Shown here one piece after another: positions 29,570 through 35,767 of a stretch of 35,767 nt of DNA. Each line of letters opens with the position of its first letter. The first letter of the stretch is position 1. Source of the stretch: an uncultured Acetatifactor sp. (GTDB lineage Bacteria > Bacillota > Clostridia > Lachnospirales > Lachnospiraceae). The DNA is taken from contig CANREV010000031.1 of assembly GCA_947629645.1 (NCBI GenBank), forward strand, positions 1 through 35,767. Reading direction: 5' to 3'. The notes below the pieces were generated by a model that made no database searches, was not told where the DNA came from, and was given only the letters and a program-made list of their open reading frames with translations. Position numbers and translations under genes: made by a program.

Positions 29570-30308
29570 AAAATATGAATGGAAGACTGGGGAATGGATT
29601 GCGGCAGTGACGCTCTGTATCGGTATTACCATATTTTTAGCGATTTTCTTTTACCGAAGCGTGATAGCCGCCATTCCGCTCTCCGTGGTGGGCGTACTTT
29701 GTTTCCGCCTGATAAGACAAAAAAAGGCAGAGAAGACGAAGAGAGATCTGACGATTCAATTCAGGGAATGTATTCTGACCGTATCCGCCTCCCTGCGGGC
29801 GGGCTATGCGGTGGAAAACGCTTTTCGGGACTGCAGACAGGATATGACGCTTTTGTATGGGGAAGAAGCGTTGATCTGTCAGGAACTGGATTACATCAGA
29901 AGGGGACTCGATATCAATATAACCTTGGAAGAACTGTTGATGGAGCTGGCTCAGCGAAGCGATTGTACGGAGATCAGGGAATTTGCTCAGATATTCGTAT
30001 TGGCAAAAAGAAATGGAGGAAACATGACGGAGATCATCAAAAGCTCCGCCGCCGTAATCGGTCAAAAGATAGATCTTCAGCAGGAGATCGCCATCCTGCT
30101 TAGCGGAAAGCAGATGGAGCAAAATATCATGAAGCTTATGCCTTTCGGGATCCTTTTGTATATCAGTCTCACCAACCGGGGTTATTTTGATGTGCTCTAT
30201 CATAACTGGCAGGGGGCGCTTTTTATGACGGGCTGCCTTGGAATCTATCTGCTGGCCTATATTCTGGGGGAGAAGATCATGAGAAGGATCGGTTTGGAAA
30301 TGGCTTAG
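29538..30308 (+). CDS. tadB: TadB-like type II secretion F-domain membrane protein
   Basis: This 256-residue inner-membrane platform protein of the Tad machine has two N-terminal membrane helices (about residues 20-58). A cytoplasmic T2SSF domain of helices follows, including CILTVSASLRAGYAVENAF and FAQIFVLAKRNGGNMTEII. Two more membrane helices form the C-terminus. AAAAGGAGA lies within the end of tadA, eight bases before the ATG. It sits directly between tadA and tadC, the usual order. Confidence 0.92.
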   Translation: MKTSLKQRDYRKYEWKTGEWIAAVTLCIGITIFLAIFFYRSVIAAIPLSVVGVLCFRLIRQKKAEKTKRDLTIQFRECILTVSASLRAGYAVENAFRDCRQDMTLLYGEEALICQELDYIRRGLDINITLEELLMELAQRSDCTEIREFAQIFVLAKRNGGNMTEIIKSSAAVIGQKIDLQQEIAILLSGKQMEQNIMKLMPFGILLYISLTNRGYFDVLYHNWQGALFMTGCLGIYLLAYILGEKIMRRIGLEMA

Positions 30309-30319
30309 GGAGGGGGAGA

Positions 30320-31756
30320 ATGATGTATTATATTGGCGGAACAGTCATGGTGATTTATCTGCTGCTGGGAGTTTTGTCCCGAAAGGAGAATGTGGATGGA
30401 AAGACGGGAAAGTTATTTGCGCCTTTTTACAAAATGGCTGCCTGGATCTACAAAAGAGCATGTATCCATAAACTTCCGCTCTTTTCTTCCGGTCAGGTGG
30501 AGAGAGATCTGCGCAGCCTTTATCCGGAGGAAGGGAAAGAACAGCTGAAAACAGATTACTATATCAGAAAGATCAGTCTGTCGCTGGGAATCCTTTTTGT
30601 GGGCACGCTGTTTGGAGCCCTTGTGAAATATAACTCTCAAAGCAATGTAATACTGGACGAGGATGGCAGGATTACCAGAGGCAGGTATAAGGAAGGCAAG
30701 AAGGAGGTGATGCTGAAAAATGAAAATGAGGGGAGGGAGAGCCGCTTTTTGATAGAAGTGTTTCCGCTGCAGCTTTCTGAATCACAGATCAATGTACTGT
30801 TTGATGAATTCCTTTCATCGCTTCCGGAGTATATCTTGGGTGAAAATCCTTCTTTTGATCAAATTTCCTCTGACCTTACATTGGAAGAAAGTTATGGGGA
30901 TTTCCCTTTCCTGACGGAATGGGAGAGTAGTGATCCCAGCATTGTGGGCAACACGGGCAGAGTATATCCAAGGGAGGGACCGGTGTCGGTTGAACTGACG
31001 GTTAAGATGACTTATGACAAGATTGTCAGAGAGGAAAAACTGGAGCTTTGTGTGGTGCCCGAGGTACAATCTCCGGAGGAACAGGAGCGTGCAGAACTGG
31101 AGGAATTGCTCTTGCAGTCAGAGTATAAAAGCAGGGATGAGGAAGTCTGGACTCTTCCGAGAGAATGGCAGGGCGAAACGGTGAACTGGCGGCAGGAAGT
31201 GGAAGATCACAGCCTTTTACTCTGGCTGACGGTGATTGTGACAACTGTGTCGGTATATGTGATGTCAGATCAGGATCTGCATAAACAGCTGCAGCGGCGT
31301 AAAAAGATGATGCAGAAAGATTATCCTGATATCGTACATAAACTGGTGCTTTATGTAGGGGCGGGGCTGACTACCCGCGGAGCTTTCCAAAAGATAGCCG
31401 GAGATTATGAGAAAAGGAGAAAAAAGGAGCCAAGGCCTGCCTATGAGGAAATACTTTATGCCTGCAGGGAGCTGCACTCGGGGGTATCTGAGGGGGTGGT
31501 GTACGAGCATTTTGGAAAGCGGACAGGGCTGCAGGAGTACATCCGGTTAGGCACTTTGCTGACTCAGAATCTGAAAAAGGGCAACAGCGCCCTGCTGCAG
31601 CGGCTGCGGGAGGAAGCGGACAGGGCGGGGGAGGAGAGACTGCAAAATTGTAAGCGATTGGGAGAGGAGGCGGGAACAAAACTGCTGGTACCTATGGTCT
31701 TAATGCTGGTGGTTGTCATGATCATTATAATGATACCGGCATTTTCCTCCATGTAG
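30320..31756 (+). CDS. tadC: TadC-like T2SSF protein with an inserted Ig-like extracytoplasmic domain
   Basis: This 478-residue protein ends like a TadC platform subunit: membrane helix near 297-315, T2SSF helices (LVLYVGAGLTTRGAFQKIAGDY and EYIRLGTLLTQNLKKGNSAL), and a C-terminal membrane helix. Ordinary TadC proteins are about 300 residues long. Here, between an early membrane helix (about 80-104) and the helix at 297, there are about 190 extra residues predicted to face outside. Within them, around 201-246, the sequence WESSDPSIVGNTGRVYP followed by VSVELTVKMTYD resembles bacterial Ig-like domains. The domain may contact the pilus or cell wall. GGGAGGGGGAGA precedes the ATG pair. The T2SSF part is firm; the Ig call is by eye. 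Confidence 0.87.
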   Translation: MMYYIGGTVMVIYLLLGVLSRKENVDGKTGKLFAPFYKMAAWIYKRACIHKLPLFSSGQVERDLRSLYPEEGKEQLKTDYYIRKISLSLGILFVGTLFGALVKYNSQSNVILDEDGRITRGRYKEGKKEVMLKNENEGRESRFLIEVFPLQLSESQINVLFDEFLSSLPEYILGENPSFDQISSDLTLEESYGDFPFLTEWESSDPSIVGNTGRVYPREGPVSVELTVKMTYDKIVREEKLELCVVPEVQSPEEQERAELEELLLQSEYKSRDEEVWTLPREWQGETVNWRQEVEDHSLLLWLTVIVTTVSVYVMSDQDLHKQLQRRKKMMQKDYPDIVHKLVLYVGAGLTTRGAFQKIAGDYEKRRKKEPRPAYEEILYACRELHSGVSEGVVYEHFGKRTGLQEYIRLGTLLTQNLKKGNSALLQRLREEADRAGEERLQNCKRLGEEAGTKLLVPMVLMLVVVMIIIMIPAFSSM

Positions 31757-31814
31757 CAGGGAGGGAAGATTTAAATTTAATTTGTAAGATGCCAAATAAA
31801 GGAAGGAGAATCGT

Positions 31815-31994
31815 ATGGATAAGAAATTAAAAGATCTGCATGATCTGGTCAGAGAAGAGGACGGTATGGGAACGGTGGAGATCATTCTGATTATCGTGGT
31901 ACTGGTAGGATTGGTCATTCTGTTTAAAGACCGCATCACAAGTCTGGTGAACAGTATATTTGAAAAGATCACTAAGGAGACAAACAAAATTTGA
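31815..31994 (+). CDS. flp: Flp1-type type IVb pilin, 59 aa
   Basis: This 59-residue pilin is the probable major subunit of the Tad pilus. A short charged leader ends in EEDG, followed by MGTVEIILIIVVLVGLVILF: cleavage after Gly17 would put the essential Glu at position +5, as in type IVb prepilins. The C-terminal half is a short amphipathic segment (KDRITSLVNSIFEKITKETN). It matches the Flp1-like pilin family of clostridia. GGAAGGAGAATCGT is a strong ribosome binding site, as expected for an abundant protein. Its TGA overlaps the TTG start of the next gene. Confidence 0.93.
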   Translation: MDKKLKDLHDLVREEDGMGTVEIILIIVVLVGLVILFKDRITSLVNSIFEKITKETNKI

Positions 31995-33448
31995 GGAGAG
32001 AGGAGAACGCATATCTCACAATTTACCTGACACTCTGTATGACGCTGGTTTTATCTCTTTGCCTGACTTTGATCGAAGGCGCGCGCAGAAATGGAGCCAG
32101 ACTGGAAGCGGAGATTGCCATGGAGAACGGTCTGCAAAGCATTCTGGCGGAGTATCACAGAGAATTGTTTTATCAGTACAATATTTTTGCAATCGATTCC
32201 TCATATGGTTCGGAACTGGCGGCAAAAGCAAACACGGAAAGACATTTAAAACAATATCTGGACAAAAATCTGGATCTGAATGACGTGTTTTCTGGTTCTT
32301 TCCTCTATCGGGATTTTTTCGGATTATCATCCGGAGACGTAAAATTGACAAAAGTGTCATATTTGACGGATGGAGGAGGATCGGTATTCAGACACTGCGC
32401 CGCGGATGCGGTAAAGGATGATTTGGGACTGAATCTTTTGTCCGAGCTTCAGGAATGGATGCGAAAGATCGAAGTCAACGGTCTGGAAGAGCGAAAGGTG
32501 GAGGAAGAAAAAAGCGCTCTGGACAGCGAGATTCAGGAGTACGATGGCATGGAAATTGACACAGGGGATGAGGAACCTTATATTTTGCGAGTGATAAATC
32601 CCACCGACCGGATCGAAACGCAGAGAAATAAGGGAATTTTAAAACTGGTTTTGAAGGATGACGCCGCGTTGTCCGCAAACGCCATACGGCCGGAAGGGCT
32701 GATCATGGACCGTCTCAGAAACGGGCAGATCAATAGCGGCAACATTCCGGTACAACAGCTATCGGAGGAGGAACAACTGCTGGAGAGGTTTTTCTTTCAA
32801 GAGTATCTGCTCCGTTATATGGGGCATTATGGTCAGGAAAATGATGAGGATGCGCTTCGCTATCAGATTGAGTATCTTGTGACGGAAGGAAATGAAGATG
32901 CGGAAAATCTCCGCACAGTATTAAAAAGGATCTGCGCTATCCGGGAGGCGGCTAATACACTGTATCTGTTTTCGGATGGAGAAAAGCGTGGGGAAGCGGA
33001 GTTGGTGTCAACATTGGTGTGTAATCTGGCGTTAGTGCCGGAGCTTGCCCCTGTGTTGGAAGCGGCCATCCTCATAGGGTGGGCATATGCGGAAAGCATT
33101 TACGATATCAGGACGTTGCTGTCCGGCGGCAGAGTGCCATTGATAAAAAGTGCAGAATCCTGGCATTATGGCTTAGACAGTGCGCTTTCCGGAGAATTGG
33201 GGGAGGAAGAAACCGGAGGCAGCGGCCTCTCTTATGAGGATTATCTGAGAATCTTCATGATGTGCACAGATCTTGACACGCTCACTGCACGGGCGATGAA
33301 CATGGTGGAGGCGGATATCCAGCTCACGGCTGGAAATAAAGCTTTTCGCCTTGATGGCTGTTTCGTTGATCTGGAGTCGGCCGTGCAAGTCAATAGCAGC
33401 TATGGATATGATTTTGAAATCGTCAGGAAAAAGACCTATGTCCCATGA
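31991..33448 (+). CDS. DUF5702-like Tad-locus membrane-anchored protein
   Basis: This 485-residue protein has a short basic N-terminus followed by one membrane helix (LTIYLTLCMTLVLSLCLTLIEGARRNGA) and a long extracytoplasmic region. The helix-then-ARRNGARLEAEIAMENG layout matches DUF5702 proteins found in clostridial Tad loci, which resemble TadE/TadG pseudopilins with a long exterior domain. AAGGAGA lies ten bases before the TTG start, which overlaps the stop of flp. It probably takes part in pilus assembly or tip structure, inferred from position. No catalytic motif is visible in the exterior domain. Confidence 0.8.
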   Translation: MRREENAYLTIYLTLCMTLVLSLCLTLIEGARRNGARLEAEIAMENGLQSILAEYHRELFYQYNIFAIDSSYGSELAAKANTERHLKQYLDKNLDLNDVFSGSFLYRDFFGLSSGDVKLTKVSYLTDGGGSVFRHCAADAVKDDLGLNLLSELQEWMRKIEVNGLEERKVEEEKSALDSEIQEYDGMEIDTGDEEPYILRVINPTDRIETQRNKGILKLVLKDDAALSANAIRPEGLIMDRLRNGQINSGNIPVQQLSEEEQLLERFFFQEYLLRYMGHYGQENDEDALRYQIEYLVTEGNEDAENLRTVLKRICAIREAANTLYLFSDGEKRGEAELVSTLVCNLALVPELAPVLEAAILIGWAYAESIYDIRTLLSGGRVPLIKSAESWHYGLDSALSGELGEEETGGSGLSYEDYLRIFMMCTDLDTLTARAMNMVEADIQLTAGNKAFRLDGCFVDLESAVQVNSSYGYDFEIVRKKTYVP

Positions 33449-33497
33449 TGAAAATCGGACGGGCAGAGTATATGGCGGGAAAGGAAGGCGGTCAGCG

Positions 33498-34478
33498 ATG
33501 TCCCCTCTATGGAGAAAAAGAAATAGTAACTCGTTAATTCATCTGCAAAATCCTTCTCCGACAAAACAGGACAGAATAAAAAGTTTCGCCCATAACTTTA
33601 CAAGACAGTCACAACGCTCCATAGAAGGGACATCGCTGCCCGCCTTCTTTTTAAAAAAAATGGAAGCGGGGATGACAGTAGAAGCATCTTTGGTCCTTCC
33701 GATTTTTTTGCTGTTTTTTCTCAATTTAAGCTGCGCCATAGAGATGATACGGCTGCATGGAAATCTGCAGATGGCGCTTTGGGAGACAGGGCATCAATTA
33801 GCGGTATACGGTCATGTGTTGGGGAAGGAGGAGTCGCTGCGCCTGCCGGAAGCAAAGGAGGGGGATCAATGGTGGAAGGCATTGGCGGGCATTGCTTTTT
33901 CTGGTACATATATCAAAAATCAACTGACGGATTATGCGGGTCAGGAGTATCTGGACAGTTCGCCTATGACGGATGGGGCGCGGGGAATGGAGTTTTGGGA
34001 AAGTGATATTTTGGGACAGAAAGATATAATAGATATCACGGTGACCTACAAGGTATCTCCCTACAGCGGCCTGTCAGGATTTGTTCCTTTTCGCATGGCG
34101 AATCGATATTATGTTCATATATGGAACGGTTATGACATTACCGAAGGCAGAGGGGAAGATGGTGAAGAGCTGACAACGGTATATGTGACGGAAAACGGAA
34201 CAGTTTATCACAGGAACAGAAACTGTACGCACCTGCAGCTTTCCGTACAGGAGATTGCGGCGGGAACGGCAGGAAACTACAGGAACGAAAGCGGCGGAAA
34301 TTACGCGGAGTGCGAGAAATGCAGGGGAGAGGACCATACAGGAGTATGGTACATTGCCCGCGAGGGAGACCGATATCACTATAGCAGAAACTGTTCCGGT
34401 TTGCGGCGGACAGTATATGCCATATTGTTGAAAGACGCCGCGGATTACCGTCCATGCAGCCGGTGCAGCGGGGGTTGA
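33498..34478 (+). CDS. TadE-like pseudopilin with two tandem Ada-like Cys clusters
   Basis: This protein of about 326 residues has a basic leader and then AGMTVEASLVLPIFLLFFLN, the TadE-type prepilin helix with Glu at +5 if cut before the Gly. An exterior domain follows. The C-terminal 95 residues hold two copies of a motif of the form YHxxxxCxxL...YxxCxxC: Cys243, 272 and 275, then Cys299, 320 and 323. These resemble Ada-type metal-binding or disulphide modules seen in other clostridial surface proteins. The start at 33498 has AAGGAAGG ten bases upstream; the frame is open to 33351, but there it overlaps the previous gene. Zinc binding is inferred. Confidence 0.82.
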   Translation: MSPLWRKRNSNSLIHLQNPSPTKQDRIKSFAHNFTRQSQRSIEGTSLPAFFLKKMEAGMTVEASLVLPIFLLFFLNLSCAIEMIRLHGNLQMALWETGHQLAVYGHVLGKEESLRLPEAKEGDQWWKALAGIAFSGTYIKNQLTDYAGQEYLDSSPMTDGARGMEFWESDILGQKDIIDITVTYKVSPYSGLSGFVPFRMANRYYVHIWNGYDITEGRGEDGEELTTVYVTENGTVYHRNRNCTHLQLSVQEIAAGTAGNYRNESGGNYAECEKCRGEDHTGVWYIAREGDRYHYSRNCSGLRRTVYAILLKDAADYRPCSRCSGG

Positions 34479-34573
34479 TGTCAGAGCGTTTGTCGATGGA
34501 AATGGTAACGGGATGAGGGCAGTTACAAGGTATGAAGCAAGGGCTGTAAAACGGGCAGTACAAACAGAAAATT

Positions 34574-34774
34574 ATGATATCGAAGGAAGCAGATAAGCAG
34601 AAAGGAACAGATAAGCAGGAAGGAACAGATAAGCTGGAAGAAACAAATAAGCAGAAAGGAACAGATAAGCTGGAAGGAACAGATAAGCTGGAAGGAACAA
34701 ATAAGCAGAAAGGAACAGATAAGCAGGAAAGAACAGATAAGCAGAAAGGAACAAATCAGCAGGAAAAAAGATGA
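34574..34774 (+). CDS. doubtful ORF made of 18-bp repeats
   Basis: An open frame of 66 codons consists almost wholly of ten hexapeptide repeats (KGTDKQ-like, Lys/Glu/Thr-rich). The ATG has no ribosome binding site. Its TGA overlaps the ATG of the following peptidase gene (ATGATG), so coupled translation is imaginable. The high charge and lack of any family suggest either a very simple spacer peptide or, more likely, an untranslated repeat array. Confidence 0.2.
   Translation: MISKEADKQKGTDKQEGTDKLEETNKQKGTDKLEGTDKLEGTNKQKGTDKQERTDKQKGTNQQEKR
34583..34762. repeat. 18-bp tandem repeat, exactly ten units, inside the Tad operon
   Basis: Ten units with consensus AAAGGAACAGATAAGCAG run without gaps from 34583 to 34762, each differing by a few substitutions. 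It fills the gap between the Cys-cluster protein and the second peptidase; the remaining 100 bases before it show nothing clear. Each unit contains an AAGGAA-like purine stretch resembling a ribosome binding site, and the array ends eight bases before the next start codon. Confidence 0.95.
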
Positions 34775-35199
34775 TGGAAACAATTTTGATACTATTATGG
34801 CTGGCAGTCCTGAGCAGTCAGGATATCCGGTACAGATGTGTGTCTGTCCGGATGCTTTTAGGGAGCGGTATATTAGCTGTTTTGACAGCGGCTTACCACC
34901 TTATTACAGGGGAAAGGTCCGCCGCAAGTCTGTGTTTCGGCGCGATGATCGGCGTTGCGTTTCTGCTGTTGGCATCGGCGACAAAAATGGCTGGCTGGGC
35001 AGATGGCATTGTGATAGCGCTTCTGGGCAGCGTTGTGGGGTTTCGCCAATGTCTTATGACGGTGTTTTTCAGTCTGCTTTTAATGTCAGTGGCTGCATTG
35101 ATATTATTGGTTTTTCATAAAGCGGAGAGAGGAACGAAATTACCCTATATACCTTTTTTGACGGTAGGATGTTTGTTGTATAGAATCATAGGAGGTTAA
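34771..35199 (+). CDS. second, divergent A24-type prepilin peptidase
   Basis: This 142-residue integral membrane protein has the A24 peptidase layout. The first catalytic Asp is Asp18 in SSQDIRYRCVSV and the second is Asp78 in AGWADGIVIALLG, where canonical enzymes have GxGDxK. The Lys and second Gly are missing, but the Asp aligns. Like TadV it lacks the N-terminal methylase domain. AGCAGGAAAAAAG precedes the ATG pair (34771, 34774). It may process the TadE-like proteins on either side while TadV handles Flp; that division of labour is inferred. Confidence 0.82.
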   Translation: MMETILILLWLAVLSSQDIRYRCVSVRMLLGSGILAVLTAAYHLITGERSAASLCFGAMIGVAFLLLASATKMAGWADGIVIALLGSVVGFRQCLMTVFFSLLLMSVAALILLVFHKAERGTKLPYIPFLTVGCLLYRIIGG

Positions 35200-35201
35200 A
35201 A

Positions 35202-35720
35202 GTGAAAAATGTAAAACAGATAAACGCATATTTTGTCGTTGAAGCGGCTCTGATATTACCTGCTGTCATTTCGGCGCTGCTTTTGACGGTAAGCCTGTTT
35301 GTCTTTCAGTACGACAGATGCCTGTTGGAGCAGGATATGGCAATGCAGGCGGTGAAAGGGGCAGCCGCCAAAGCACAGGCATCAGGAGGAACAACAGATA
35401 AGGGCTTATCAGGCGCAGAATCGGCGAAAATGCAGTCAGAGGAAGAACTGGAAGAAAAGATGCGGCTGCAGACAGCACAGTTGTATCGGAATAAATATGT
35501 GGCATGGGACCTGGTCCTGTTGGAATTAAAACTTAAAAAAGGAGTCATAGAAGCTTCGGGGGAAGGAGAATTCCGATTTCCTTTGCCTGGGTGGAATCTG
35601 TGGAATCATGAGAATACCTGGAACGCAAAGGCTGAATATAAAGCTCATCGGATTGCTCCGGTAGACTTTATCAGGAATTGCCGCAAGGTTAAAGTCCAGC
35701 TAAGAAATGTCAATAGGTAA
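35202..35720 (+). CDS. TadE-like pseudopilin
   Basis: This 172-residue protein has a short basic leader and then YFVVEAALILPAVISALLLTVSLF, the TadE-type N-terminal helix with the conserved Glu. An exterior domain of about 130 residues includes a Gly/Ser/Glu-rich low-complexity stretch (about residues 55-85) and beta-rich sequence with GWNLWNHENTW. The start is a GTG after GGAGGTTAAAA, only two bases beyond the peptidase stop. It is likely a minor pilin or assembly factor of the Tad pilus. The window ends 47 bases later, so the rest of the operon is not visible. Confidence 0.85.
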   Translation: MKNVKQINAYFVVEAALILPAVISALLLTVSLFVFQYDRCLLEQDMAMQAVKGAAAKAQASGGTTDKGLSGAESAKMQSEEELEEKMRLQTAQLYRNKYVAWDLVLLELKLKKGVIEASGEGEFRFPLPGWNLWNHENTWNAKAEYKAHRIAPVDFIRNCRKVKVQLRNVNR

Positions 35721-35767
35721 AATGAAAAATGTATAAAAAGTTTATTTCAAGCGGCTGATGTAAAAAG

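Noticed and set aside
33351..33497. Upstream extension of the Cys-cluster TadE-like gene
   Set aside because: It overlaps the DUF5702 gene and lacks a ribosome binding site; the ATG at 33498 has AAGGAAGG upstream.
34523..34783. Highly hydrophobic minus-strand open frames (LLICSF repeats) opposite the 18-bp array
   Set aside because: Shadow of the repeat; looks like a membrane protein only because the plus strand is purine-rich.

Overview
The window looks like the chromosome of a motile Gram-positive clostridium, most likely a member of the Lachnospiraceae. The evidence is flagellin with FliS, a BofA/DUF2508 sporulation-type pair, an agr-type cyclic-peptide quorum-sensing locus, a clostridial Tad (type IVb) pilus operon, strong AGGAGG-like ribosome binding sites and frequent TTG starts. 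No RNA genes, transposases or CRISPR arrays were recognised. Every gene except one (the DUF2508 gene near 26.1-26.3 kb) is on the + strand.

Layout. 0-2.7 kb: a small membrane protein and a cytoplasmic rhamnogalacturonan-acetylesterase-like SGNH hydrolase whose 3' end, stop codon included, has expanded into a 30-bp tandem repeat. 2.8-6.8 kb: the two halves of a heterodimeric ABC exporter, with complementary degenerate ATP sites, separated by an array of 34-bp repeats. 7.0-10.4 kb: a DUF4358 lipoprotein, an MBOAT O-acyltransferase and a DHHW protein, a module resembling AlgI/AlgJ-type surface-glycan acetylation. 10.5-12.0 kb: a HAD phosphatase and rsmA, closed by a strong terminator. 12.2-15.4 kb: a 1054-residue protein with a TPR-like N-terminus, acidic 22-residue repeats and a C-terminal CbxX/SpoVK-like AAA+ fold that has lost its catalytic motifs. 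15.5-17.4 kb: glgB.

17.6-21.0 kb is visibly AT-richer than its flanks. It holds an agr system in the order A-C-D-B plus a secreted protein of unknown function. The predicted autoinducer is a five-residue Cys-Pro-Leu-Ile-Ala thiolactone. The agrD promoter carries two direct repeats 22 bp apart just upstream of an extended -10, the architecture expected for its LytTR response regulator. 21.0-26.1 kb returns to normal composition: a small lipoprotein, a 959-residue DUF6240-like protein with a possible FliK-like C-terminus, flagellin and FliS, with two candidate sigma-D promoters. The hag-fliS transcript appears to end at a terminator inside the antisense DUF2508 gene, which diverges from bofA.

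26.8 kb to the end is a Tad operon behind a near-consensus promoter: tadV, a P-loop-less tadZ, tadA, tadB, a tadC with an inserted Ig-like ectodomain, a 59-residue Flp pilin, a DUF5702 pseudopilin-like protein, a TadE-like protein with two tandem Ada-like Cys clusters, ten 18-bp repeats, a second divergent prepilin peptidase and a TadE-like protein. The operon probably continues past the window. The least ordinary features are the agr locus with its operator and linked secreted protein, the pseudo-AAA+ protein, the decorated Tad components, and four unrelated tandem-repeat arrays at or between gene ends.
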